NCBI GenBank assembly: GCA_964017185.1
Contig: OZ024869.1
Span: 71,979,508-72,043,507 of the forward strand
Direction: 5' to 3'
Origin: Rugalucina vietnamica
Taxonomy: Eukaryota > Mollusca > Bivalvia > Lucinida > Lucinidae
DNA: 64,000 bases
Each line of letters begins with the position of its first letter. Position 1 is the first letter of the stretch. This document shows, piece after piece, positions 34,866-48,400 of this stretch. Under the pieces are notes generated by a model. It saw only the letters and a program-made list of their open reading frames with translations. It did no database searches and was not told the DNA's origin. The translations under genes and the position numbers were made by a program.

Positions 34866-37800
34866 GCACGAAACAGATCAAAATGCAACTTAATACCGCC
34901 TTTATTATGACGTCATTGGCGTCATTCCTATTTAAAACCTTTATCAAATTATCAAATTTAGACAATTATTTATTGAAGTAAGCTTGTTATACATAAATCC
35001 TCCATTTTCAACGTGACAACGCTTATGATTATAGATTTGTTCCACAGGCTTTTACAATGCCAGAATATTTGAAGAAGAGGTTTGGTGGCGTACGAATAAG
35101 AAGATACATGTCTATCCTGTCATTAATTATGTATGTTCTGAGAAATATTAGCGTGAGTACTTCCGCTTTTTATCTCCTTAAGCAGGATCATGCACACATG
35201 CCTACTCTGGTTGCACTTTTCACTTTGATTCAATCAGAATGTTTGTTTACATGTAATCAGCATTTTTTCCCAGGAACTTGATGTGTTGTTCTGGGAAATT
35301 CTGCTATATTTAGAAATACGGATGTTCTAATATTCCGTGTTCTCAACATGTTTTTTCGCGGCCAAGTTGATGCTAGCCCGATGACGCATATAATTGAGCC
35401 GCCTCGTGGGAAAACCAACAATGTGGTTTCCGAACAGGTCCGACACAAATCGGCCTGTACAAGCACAGAAAAGAGCTAGAAGCCTGAAATTTCGAATTTA
35501 AGTAGAAGAGGAATTGTACTATCCGAGTAGCGAAAACAAGGACGCTGATCACCGCTGATCTGCGTTTTTGTTTTCGCCTATGCAGATTGTTGGTTTTCCC
35601 ATGAGGCGGCTCATATATGATTTCAGGAGGCTCACATTAACTAAGGGGATACATTTTCATACTTTAAGCCATGCTGGCTCGAGTTTCAAAGAGTGCGCTC
35701 CGATCGAATCCCCGAAACCCATAAAATCTGCCACTGCAATGCTGGTATCGAAGAGCTAATCATCTAACTAGTTGGCTTTTTTTTGCTTGATTTTAAATCT
35801 CACTAGAACTACCGACTTCTGATATTCACTTTTATAATTAAAAGGTAAAAGTAAACAATGATCAAAATAATGGTACAATTAGAAAGAAATTCCCACTCCA
35901 CAAACCGAGGTGGGCAATAAGGTACTTATATTAATGGAACATATCGTAAGCCGAGGGAGCAGTAGTATACTAGTATTTTCGGCCCCTTTAATGAAGAACA
36001 TGTTCATTTTTTTTAGAAAATAAAACAACAGATCGATTGAGCACGTCTTCTGATTTTTTTTCAGGGTGAAATCTACAGCGGAGCAATATTTATGCAGCAG
36101 TTGTTGGGTTTGAACCTGTATCTGTGTGTAGTTACCATTCTTGCTGTAGTAGCTATCTACACAGTCATCGGTAAGAATTTGAGCCGCGTCATGAGAAAAC
36201 CGACATTTTACATATGCGAAAACAAAAGGCGCAGATCAGCTTCGCAGTAACTGCGAAGCTGATCAGCGCCTTTGTTTTCGCTACACGGATAGTACAATTC
36301 CTCAAGCTTCTAAATTCAAACGTTCTAGCCTCTAACCATCCTCTGTGCTTCTTCAGCTCGATTTGTGTCGGACCTATACGGAAACCATATTTGAAATTGG
36401 TTTTCTCATAACGCACCTAAGTTCTTTGTTTCTTTGTGTCATTGCTCAATGGTCAACAGGGAAGGTTATAATGGGACAGCCAGTAATCCTAACCACACTG
36501 TTCTTTGGCAAGTCTCCCAACGCCGGGTAGAATACAACTACTAAGAGCACATTTGTACCACCTCTTACTGACAGATACAAGTACAGCGGAAGCTGTCAAA
36601 TAGCCATGGTATATTTTTATGACCAAATATTAGTGAAATATACCCGAGACATCGGTACATGTATTTCACTGACAAGAAATGAACTTCGCTGTTCACTGCT
36701 AGGTACGACACAAACCAGGTTGTGCAGACACAGAAGATGGCTACATGCTTAAATCTAGTATTGCATTGCAGAAGATTAATTGTGTAATCTATGTAGCGGC
36801 GTTTTGTTGAAGTCCCTCTACTTCGTGAATCTCCTGCTTCCTTAATCGGAAAATAATAAATCTGAGGCATCTTGCAGCATTGCATTTATCGCCCTTTGTT
36901 TAATCGATGATATAGAATTGACTGCTTCAATGCGCTTCTGTACGTTTTCTGTTAAGGATGTCTACTTCCATGTTGTTCACGCCAACTTTGTTTTAGTTGA
37001 TACTAGGTAGCCAGCCACCTAACTGAGAAAGAGCTGACCGTCTTGCCATTCATGCGCATTTCGGTTATACTGGGTCGGGCGTCAGACTTAGCCTGGGTCC
37101 AGTCGTCAATATAATTATTTTTTTTATTATTATTTTTTTTTCGCCAATGAGTAGATCTACATTATAAAAATTACACAAGGTAGCTGTTATTGATTTCCGT
37201 AAATATTGACATTTTTGACCAAGATACGAAAAAATGAAAAGAGAGAAAATGATCAGGCTGGAACCCAGGCTAGTCAGACTCTATGATGGCCCCGACTTAA
37301 TTTTAGTTGGTTGGGGCCGGAGCGTCTTGTCTGTTGCTTGGCCCACCGGGGTCCAACTAATGTTTTTCTTTTGCTCCGATTTCAGTAAGTTATTCGGCGC
37401 CCAGGGATCTCCATCGTCGGACAGCTTACTGAATTTGTTGAGTCCTCGTTTTTGATTTATCAGGATGTCTATCATAATTTATTTGTTTGTTCTTGATGAT
37501 TCATTGACTAGTTTGAGATCCATCGAAGAACTAACTAAATGTTATGAACCACTGCAGATGCTGAGGGTGAGGTTATGACCATGTAAAATCGATTTAAGCC
37601 CGCCAGTAACTATAACTGATCGTTCCAAGGCGCTACTTCTGTGGTGGTTCTTTTTGTTTTATGTCTTGGTGTTTAAAAAGTTTGTGCTGATGGCGCCTTA
37701 TGTATGTTTTCATATTTTAAATTAAGTTTAGGTAACTGAGTGACCACCTATTGGGAAAATAGCTGCTCATTCGGCTTACGATATGTTTTCATGGTATAAG

Positions 37801-38129
37801 TAGCTGATTGTTAATTTATTTTTTTTGGAATGGGAATCTTTTTCTGATTGCGCCTTTTCCTGATCTTTGCCTACTGTGATATCTAGTATCATCCATTTCT
37901 CACCAGTCTGGACTTTGGATTGGGCTTTTGAATTTTACATCAGGAAAACATGCCCATGGAATATATACCCACTTATACCCCACGTTTATATAGTAAAACT
38001 GGGGTATGAAGGGGTATAACTATTTCTCTTATTTTTGCTCCAAAACATAGATTGTGGGTACTCGTTAGAAACGCCTCGCCGAGGCGGGTCTAACGTGTAC
38101 TTACATTCTATGTTTTGAGCAAAAATAAG

Positions 38130-38214
<85 letters not shown>

Positions 38215-41200
38215 GCAATGAAATTTTCAATTTTTACAGCTGAAAAAAAAATCTTTGTTTAGTGCATGGGCATGTTTTCGTAATGGTCGTATCGCTCTAT
38301 GTACCTTCTATTCTCACTTTATTTAATTGCATGTTCGTGTGTCCGACCAAAGTCTATACTGATAAAAGCTATTGCCCGCTTGAAATTAACAAACAACACA
38401 TATAAATTGACATAGTAATGTTTTATAATTTACAGGAACAATGCTTTGTGATAAATGATACAAATAATATGTAATGCAAGCAAATTGACATACAAGAAAC
38501 AACCATTTTCAACTTTTAGTATAATATTGAAACCTTTTTCTGTTCAACAACATAAGATAAAACCTGATTCTTTTATACGACAATGGTTCATCTGGTCACA
38601 ACATTTAATATTCACTTAATAGACACAACGTAATTGTTTTCTTTTCACAAACAAATGATATATTAGGTCCATTGTGACGGATATACTAACAACTTTCTTT
38701 TTTCAATAGAAAATGTCTAAAGATCAGGAAACGCTAGCTGATGTACAGCATAACCGTTATCTTTGGACACTCTTAAACCACTCAAACTGTCACTTCTGAC
38801 CTTAATCCATTCTTCCTGCTTCTTTTCGTCATAGTAAAAAGCAGCGTCTTTGAAGTTGAACAAATCCAGTAGACCCTGAACTCGGGCGTACTGTCTTCCA
38901 AGACTATCCGACACCCGACCGTTGACCGCAGCTCTGAGCCTTATGTACAGAAATGGAGAAAGCTGATTTTTGAGCACATCGCACGTGAAAGTGACTTCCC
39001 AGGAATTATCACCCGACACTTGCTCCACAGTCACGAGCGAGAACTCTCCGTTCAATTCTGCATTTCTAGTCTTACCTCCGTCGTCAAAGTAACACTGGTA
39101 CGAGGAACCCTCTGACCCAGGCCAGATGTCAAACACAAATGGATCTTCGTCTTTGTCAAACTGTTGAATATTCTTCACTTGTCCGTTAGCAGAAATTCGC
39201 GTGGGTAAAATGGCTCCCTCTCGAATGAAGATAGGCATAATTTCGAGTGGCACCGTGAACGCTCTAGCAACTCCTTCCCCTTTGTAGTATCCAAAATCTC
39301 CCTGTGTGTAGTGGAATGCGTCTTCTGGGTCGCATGGTCCGTCAAAGCGAGCGTTATACGGAAACCATTTGACGTTCGCTGGAAGCCAGACGGGATGTCG
39401 AAATATGGTCGATGGATAGTTGCTTGATCTGTGATCCGTCAGTTCGCCACAGTTCTCGTCCTCTACTGCTGGTGCCACCAATACAGTGCTTTCCCCGATG
39501 AAGAACTGAGAATCCTCGCAAGTTCTGAAACCCTTCATGATACTGGGATCGCTTGATCCGCCGTCATACAGGCATGTAGGTTTCACAGGAGGAAGTCCCG
39601 TCTTGCAGAAGGTGTACATTGCGCTGTACAGAATATGGTGGAACCTCATTCTCAGCTTCATGAAGTCGTTCATTATGTCGGAGAATTTTCGCCCGCTACC
39701 TTTGTAAGGCCAGTCAAACCTGAATAGTTCTTGGAAATTCTTTCCTTTATCACAGTAAATGAAGTTTTTGTAGTGGTCCCTGAACCATGGGAGAAGGGAG
39801 GCGGCCTGGACCCATCGCACCATTAGTTTCTCCTGGCAATGGTTGTAGGTATGTATGATGTTGTCAGAAGCAGAGAACCCGCCAACGTCAGCGCCAGTGA
39901 TAGGAAACCCACATAGCCCAAGGTTTAGTACTCTCGGCAGTTGAGTCTGCATGCAGTGCCAGCTAGAGCAATTGTCCCCAGTCCATAAACCTCCATAGTG
40001 GGCTTGTCCGAGATAGCCACCTCTAGATATGATATAACTCCTGTTATAATGTGTAGGATAATGATCTTTGACCGTAAGTCCATATTCATAGGTAGCCTTG
40101 CATTCCATGTATCCGTGAAAGTTTCGAAGCGCCACGAATGGTAGCTTTTTCCCTGGGTGTCGAGGATCTCCATAAAGTTGCTGACCATGGAATGATTTCC
40201 AATTAAATTTTCCAGATTTCAAACAGAGGTCGTCCACTGTGTAGTGAGAATTCCAAAGTGACTCTCCAAGGCAATGTGGATCTTGGGCCGGTTCTGTCAT
40301 ATCCTGACAAACGAAGTCTAAGCCTATCTTCAGAAGTGGTCTAGGGATCTGTTCCTCATCCCAATAGTTTCTACCCCACCAGTCTGCTGCTTCATCGCGA
40401 CTGAAATCGGGAAATATGGCTGTTGTTTTCGTATAAGGCAGAATAGCCTGGTATGGCGTACTCTTAGTCGGATCTTTTTCATATTCCCCACCACACTGCA
40501 CAAACTTTGAGCTTTCCACGTATAATTCCTTCTCTTTCAATGTCTTGTAGACACTGTATTCTGGTTTATCATTTCTGATAAAGTTAGTGATATTTGTTTG
40601 ACAGACCAGGTCCTGTTTATGCGCCCATTCGAACACAGAATCCCCTTTGCCTACCTCTCCGTCTTCCCAAAAGTCTGAATTGGTGGTGAAGACTTCAAAA
40701 TCATCCTGAACATCAACATCAATCGCAAGGCCTTCTAAAGGAAACCCGCTCTTTTTGTATCCATCCACTACTGATTTGACAGAAGATTTGTCGTCCCCAT
40801 TAAGACCCGAAAAGCCATACACACCTTGGAACAGACCGAAAATGTACTTCGGAGGCATCGCACCTCGCTGGTTTATTCCATCGTTTACCAAATGTTCTTT
40901 TCCAGTGAGAATGGAATAGTTGTCAATTACGCTAGCGACCAGTCCTGTGTCGGGACCAAAGCTGGACGGAAATACCAGATAGTAATCCAGTTCAGGGTAT
41001 TGGGCACCGAAAAAATAGACATTTGAAATGTTCTTTGTATGTTTTGGATCAGATGCCCCAGTAAATAGCTCACTTCCCAAGTTGATATACGACTGCGAGG
41101 TATTGTCCAACAACAAACCATAGGCATATGAACAGTCCGAAGCATATTCCACAAAGAATGGAGCAGTGGCATATTGAGGAATAAATGCTTGCTCTGTGTT

Positions 41201-44200
41201 TTTAAGTTCCTCCGGCACGCCTTTGGGCTGGAGTTCAGGTTGATTACCGTTGTAATTGTCATAATTAAAGAAGGTCACGGCCTGTCCAGTATGTGAGAGG
41301 CTTGAAGAGTGATTGTTCATTTCGTCGCCTTTACTGTAGTAGTTCTGACATGCGCCACATCCAAAGTAGGCCGGTGTCTCATCGTTGTCGTCACGTGGTA
41401 ATGTTTTAATGGCAGCTATAGCTGAACCGCACCCTTCATCAACGAATACGATCCCTCTCGGATGATCATCTTCCTTCATCCCTGGTGGCGTTACCCACCC
41501 GTCTTGGTGCAGAACTTGGCCGCTCTCCCTATTTCTGACTATCATTCCACACTTAGCATCGAATGACATCACAACGCCTTTCAAAGTGACAGTTACACCC
41601 GCATTGTCGTATGTGATGTCCGGTTTTTCATCGTCTTGCGCTTGTATCCAGTCAAGTTGTCCACGTGATATAGGCCCATATCTATTCTCGGAAGTGTCAT
41701 AATCATTAAATGATTTAGCATATGGATTAAACCGGACCCGGAAAATGTTTCTGTCATAGGAAATTACTTCAATCCTGAGGAATTTTTCCTTCCTCTTTCC
41801 CGCATCTCCACATCTGACACATTCTACAGTTATATCGACGCAGTTTTGGTGAACGCAAGGTTGTCCCATGATCTTATCAACGCGCCACCAGTCAACGCCA
41901 CTAAGTGGGGTGAAATCAGAAACTGGAACGTAATCCAAACACGTGTAATGTACGCCTTTTCCAAAGTTTTTGCCATCGTAATGGAAGTCATTGTGGGTTT
42001 CATGTCGTTCATCAGTACCTTTTCCAGAAATACTTCTGTACAATATCTTCCCCATCCTTGGTGTTTGTTGGCTGGAGCCACAAGAAGAGTTACTGGAGAT
42101 TGTTTAGTATGCCACGCTGCAGGTGACCCGTCTCAATCGATAGATACAGTTCAAACTGAAGTCCAACTGTGATAATGATTGCTGAAAAAGAATAAATTAA
42201 TTCACAATCAATAGCCGCATGAACCAATATTTTCTTTGAGGCCAAAATTATGCACCACACCTTCAGTGAGTTTCGTGTTGCTATTAATCTGTGTTATTTC
42301 ATTATGATGTTACAGCCTTAAAAAGTTTGTTTTGTTAACACATTTTGACAGTATAAATAAGAAATTATAACTTGTTTTTTCTTTGGTTTGTTCCAAATAT
42401 CAGTTCCAAGAAACTGGGATTGAAAATGAATTTTCTGGTTGAGTATGCTTGTCTGAAATTGTTTTGATGTAAACTTTAACCATTGCTATAATAATTATTG
42501 CAATGGTTAAAGTTTACATCAAAACAGTTTCAGACAAGATATTATATCGATGTATTGTATTTCACTCACTCAAAGAAATACAAGAAACAGTGTATGTCAT
42601 TTAATTCAGAATGAAAGCGGCATATTCAATGAATACATCTGGACAGCGTGGAAACTATTTATTTACTGTTTTCTGTTGCTGCTTACTCAGTGACACGGTT
42701 TTCCTGCTAAACCAGAGTAGCAGAACCATTTATTTGAGCCGCCTCATGGGAAAACCAACAATCTGCATAGGCGAAAACAAAGACGCAGATCAGCTTCGCG
42801 GTAACCGCGAAGCTGATCAGCGCCTTTGTTTTCGCTACTTCCTCTTCTTCTTAAATCCGAAATTTCAAGCTTCTAGCTCTTTTCTGTGCTGTTACAGGTC
42901 GGTTTGTGTCGGACCTGGTCGGAAACCGTTGGTTTTCCCACGAGACGGCTCATTTAATATTACATGTATGTTGAAATTTAAAACACTGATGAACACTTGT
43001 ATGTTGGCAATAAGCTTAAAACAATACTTCATGTGAGCCGCTCTTAGACAAACCCACAATGTGGTTTCTGAACAGGTCTGGTACAAATCAGGCTGTAAAG
43101 TCACAGAAGCAGGCTAGAAGCTTGAAATTTCGGATTTAAGAAGAAGAGGAAGTGTACTATCCGTGTAGCGAAAACAAAGGCGCTGATCAGCTTCGCGGTT
43201 ACCGCGAAGCTGATCTGCGTCTTTGTTTTCGCATATGCAGATTGTTGGTTTTCCCATGAGGCGGCTCATTTATTTAATATTACATGTATGTTGAATTTAA
43301 AACAATGAACACTTGTATGTTGGCAAGGAGCTTAAAGCAATGCTTCATGTATAACTAGTAAATCGCTGACCAAAAGCTTTAAAAATGTTAAAAGTATGCA
43401 TACGAGTATGTAGAATAGAACGATCAGGAATTAATATAATAAAAATTAAAAAGTTAATATTATAATCAAGGTACCTGTATAAAGCTCTAAGGAGTCACTC
43501 TAGCCCTTATTCTGAACCTTTATGAGACGTCTCAATTCTGTATGTCTGAATCTGAATTTGTTGAACATAGGTAACCTCTCATGGCTTTTATACAGTCAAA
43601 ACCAGTGATCGATGATCGAGAAAATATAACTAGATCATACTGGCAGATACCTTGATTTTTCCGAGAAAATCCGGTATGTGCCAGTCCGACCACAGAAGCA
43701 AACATATTACAATGAAAGAATTATATATAGCCTATAGAAACATATATCTGTAGCGAACAGTGGTCGCTAGATACGGTCATCGTGGTCAGAAATTCGGTAA
43801 GTTACAATTTCTTAAGATCTGAATCTAAGAATAGATCAGTATACTAGGATGCAGGATATGTGAAGCTGCACGTAAACAATTTAGTGAGAAGCAAATCTTA
43901 TTCGCTGGTGTAAAATGCTTATCTTGCATGTTTAAATAGCAACTGCAAATCAGCGAGCAGTTCTAAATTGTTTTGTTTTTCAAAGAGAGAAAAAGCATAC
44001 ATATTTCGGTCAGGTCACCGTCAGAACAGGCATGTACATGACCTTGATCCGGATCCGTTCCTGGAATTACTGGCGGAGACTACTGTCTATGCACCATCTT
44101 CCAGAAACTGTATTTTTCAAAATCTCACTTTTCTGGAAGACCTCAAGAAAAGTATGACCATGCCACCATTTGGCATTCCAAAAGTCTTAAAAAGTGCCAC

Positions 44201-44889
44201 AAAAATTTTGAAAATCCGTTAACAAATGAAAACTACTTTCTCGGAACACTTCTGAATTGATTATTTTTCATTTGAAATGCACCAAACCAAACAAATACAG
44301 TATTGTATGCATAGCTGCCAAACTCTTAAAGTTATTCCACATATTTGCTTGATGTTCACTCTTAAGGCTTTTGGATTACATCCCTTGCACATGAAAAAGT
44401 CTTATTCAAAATAGTTTTTGGGCAGAATTATCATGAACCGATTTTCAAAATTTTTGCGGCACTTTTTACTACTTTTGGGTTGCAAAAAGATGACATGGTC
44501 ATATTTTTCTTGTGGTGTTTCAGGAAAGAGTTATTTTGAAAAATGTGGTTTCTGGAATGTGGTGTACAGACAGTAGATATATATATAGTTCGTGATTCTC
44601 GAACGCGGGTATAGGGCATGATTGCGATACAGGCAATGACTTTACGATGTTTTCGCGAGCATTTTATTGAATACAAATTGCCCATGTGCATTTCTGGTAC
44701 ATAGGTACCGTGTCGTATGATTTAATATAACAACCCCGTTTTATTGACCAATCGCATTTCAGGTGGACTGCGAGCTGTTATATTCACAGACACGTTGCAA
44801 GCCTTTATTCTGATGGCGGGGGCAACAGTTGTTACAGTTATCTGTAAGATTGCTTAAAAAATAATTACTTATAAAAAAAACAAAAAAAA

Positions 44890-44921
<32 letters not shown>

Positions 44922-45367
44922 ATTACGAAAACTTGTCCATGAACATACAGAGTTTTGTTTTTCAGAAGAAAAAAGGGAAAATTTGATTTTTCAAATATTT
45001 TTGCTCAAAAAATACATAGTGGGTACATGTTAGAACCGCCTCGTCGAGGCGGTTCTAACGAGTACCCACAGTGCATGTTTTGGATCAAAAGTAAGAAAAT
45101 TAGGTATACCCCTGCTAACCCCAGTTTTTTTTTCTATATAAAAGTGGGGTTTAGGGGAGTAAACTTTTCATGGACATGTTCTCCTGATGTATATGCGACT
45201 TTAACAGCATATGAGTTTCCTAGAATATGTGTGTTTTGTTCATTTTGCACTAGAAACAATATTACAAAGTAGTAGAATATATTAAGTAAATACAAATTGC
45301 GGTTCCTATGATTATATGAATATTCAGTTTCGAAAGCTTCACTCTTGGTAAAGAATAAGTGAAATAA

Positions 45368-45422
<55 letters not shown>

Positions 45423-48400
45423 ATGTACATATAGTTTAAGAATGAAGTCTTTTAGATGTTTGTTGTAAATGGTCGACGAAAAGACGAAAAAATATTTCAA
45501 TGCCCCAAAACAAACCTTCAAAATATAGATAAACTGATGCTTACAACTATGTTGTACTCGGCATGAGAAAACCGGATTTTTGCCAAGGCGAAAACAAAAG
45601 CGCAGATCAGCTTGGCAGTAACTGCGAAGCTGATCAGCGCCTTTGTTTTCGCTACACGGATTGTACAATTTGTCTTCTTCTTAAATCCGAAATTTCAAGC
45701 TTGTAGCCATCCTCTCTGGCTGCAGAGACCGGTTTGTGTCAGACCTGGTCGAAAACCCCGAAGACCGATTTTCTCGCGTCGCGACTCATGTTCATGTTGT
45801 ACTTGGCATGTTAGCTTTCGACAAGATTGGTGGATACAATGGTATCTTGGAGAAGTATAAACACGCCGCTACGAACTACACTCTTCAGAATCAGTCATTG
45901 TACGCATGTGGAATGCCCAGGGACGACGCGTTTCACATATTCCGGGACCCTCTCACAGCCGATATCCCGTGGACAGGGGCTACACTGGGGCTGACATTCC
46001 TGGCACTGTCTGTCTGGTGTCAGGATCAGGTTGGTGGTATTTCCCTTTAAGGAAATGGCTCACGAGGTTATTTCTCTTTAAGGAAATGACCCACGAGGTT
46101 ATTTTCCTTTAAGGAAATGGCTCACGAGGATTCAATGTCCTTTCAGAAAACGGGGTTTGGAGACATGGATTAATCACAACCACAATGAGCCCCGTCATGA
46201 GAAAACCAACAATGTGGTTTCCAAACAGGTCCGAACACAAACTGTGCTGTACAAGCATAGAAGATGGCTAGAGGTTGGAAATTTTGGATTTAGAAAATAG
46301 AGGAATTGTACTATCCGTATCGCGAAAACAAAGGCGCTGATCAGCTTCGCAGTTACGAAGCTGTGAAGCTGATCTGCGGCTTCGTTTTCGCATATGCAGA
46401 TTGTTGGTTTTCTGGTGCGGTGGCTCATATTTTTGTTTTGAAAATCGGGCAAGTTGTTTTGCAAACGATATTCTTATAAACAGTTATTCTTATAGCAAGT
46501 TTCACTATTTAGCCTCATGACTGATTTAAAAACAATCCCAATAAACAATAAATGACGCAAACTATGCAAATGAAGACAGATTAATTTAAATGAAAAATGA
46601 CGTGTTTATTCAACACATCTACGGGAATTTCAAACTAATGAAAAAACAAGTAGCCCAAGGGCAACGATCGCTCACATGAGAGTCAACAAGTACATGTTTT
46701 TTTTTTTTTTTGTTTTGTTTTTTGAAAATCTGATCAAAATTGGCAGGAGTGTGGTGAATTGATGGCTTCCATTGGCACACCTGACAGACAGCTCGTTTGA
46801 AGCTATCAAGATAAAAAACACAAACTTTATAGAGATTAATGTCATAAGCATGCAGGTAAAGTTTCAGCTTCATCCTCTTTACAGCCTTTGAGAAGATTTT
46901 TAAATATTTTTTTCATAAATTCACCCTTACGTTGCTATAGCAACCAAAATAATTACACAATTATGACAAAAATTGCCAAAATTGTGGAGGACTAGTCAAC
47001 AAACATTTACATAAAAACAAAACTCAAATATTTCAAGCGAAATTGCAATTTTCCGCTTTTCGTCTTACAAGTCAATGGAAACTTTTAGGAAAAAAGTCAC
47101 ATGAAACATAGAGATATACTCAATAAATATTTCTGCAAAGACAAAATTCAAATACCTACAATTGATCCAGAAAAAATAGCTAATTTCCACTTTTCCCATT
47201 ATAAGTCTATGGAAATCATAGCAACCAGAGTTCTTATCCGACCGGAATAAAAAACACAAATTATGTAGAGGCTACTGTCAGGAACATATATACAAAGTAC
47301 AGGATTCATCCACTTGACAGTTTCTGAGGAGAAGATTTTTGATTTTTTTTTTTCAAAATTTTGCCCTTTATGGGGCCCCAGCAACAAATCAAAATAAAGG
47401 ATTAGGACAAAACTCACAAGAAACATCAAACACTACTCAATAAACATATCTGCAAAAACAAAATTCAAATGTCTGCAATTTTAGTGGAAAAATAGCCGAT
47501 TTACAGTTTTCCCTTTATAACTCTATGGAAACTTTCAGTTGCCATAGCAACCAGAGTTCTTATCCGCATGGAATAAAAAAACACAAATTATGTAGAGGCC
47601 ACTGTCAGGAACATGTATACAAAGTACAGGCTTAATCCCCTTGACAGTTTCTGAGAAGAAGATTTTTGAATGTTTTTCGAAATTTTGCCCTATATGGGGC
47701 CCCTGCAACCAATCAAAATAAAGGATTAGGACAAAAGTCACATGAAACGTAGAGGACTACTCAATAAACATTTCTGCGAAAACAAAATTCAAATATCTCA
47801 AACAAGACAGCAAAAATAGGCAATTTTCACTTTTTCCATTATAAGTCTATGGGAAGCATAAGTTGCCACAGCAACCAGAGTTCTTATCCGATCGAAATAA
47901 AAAACACAAAATTTTCGTTCCCCCATCCTGTAGATGCTATATGTGAAATATGAAAAGATTCGGCCTGACAGCTTCAGAGGAGAAGTCGTTTGAAAATGTT
48001 GACGACGACGGACGACGACGGACGACGCACGGACGCCGGCTCGACTACTATACTATAAGCTCACCTTGTGAGCCTTCGGCTCAGGTGAGCTAATAAGGAA
48101 AACACAAATCGTCTGTATATATATCAAAGATACAGAATACGAGTACTAACAGAATATCTAGATATTAACGACAAATGAACCGCCACATGGGAAAACCAAC
48201 AATCTGCCTGGGCGAAAACAAAGGCGCAGATCAGCTTCGCAGTAACTGCGAAGCTGATCAGCGCCTTTGTTTTCGCTACTCGGATAGTACAGTAAATCCG
48301 AGATTTCAAGATTCTAGCTTTTTTCTGTGACTGTACAGGTCGGTTTATGTCGGACCTGGTCGGAAACCACATTGTTGGTTTTTCCACGAGGCGGCTCAAA

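Noticed and set aside
40826-41262. Open frames overlapping the glucan-lyase-like gene on both strands
   Set aside because: They are shadows of the 1112-codon frame with no motifs of their own.
38717-42055. Glucan-lyase-like gene as algal or bacterial contamination of the assembly
   Set aside because: It is bounded within a few kb by M1 and M2 elements and SLC5-2 exons typical of the host on both sides, and has a possible host-style 5' splice acceptor. Read-level proof is still lacking.
38717-42055. Glucan-lyase-like gene as a processed retrocopy of a host gene
   Set aside because: No poly-A tail follows the stop on the coding strand and no flanking target duplication was seen, though an old retrocopy could have lost both.
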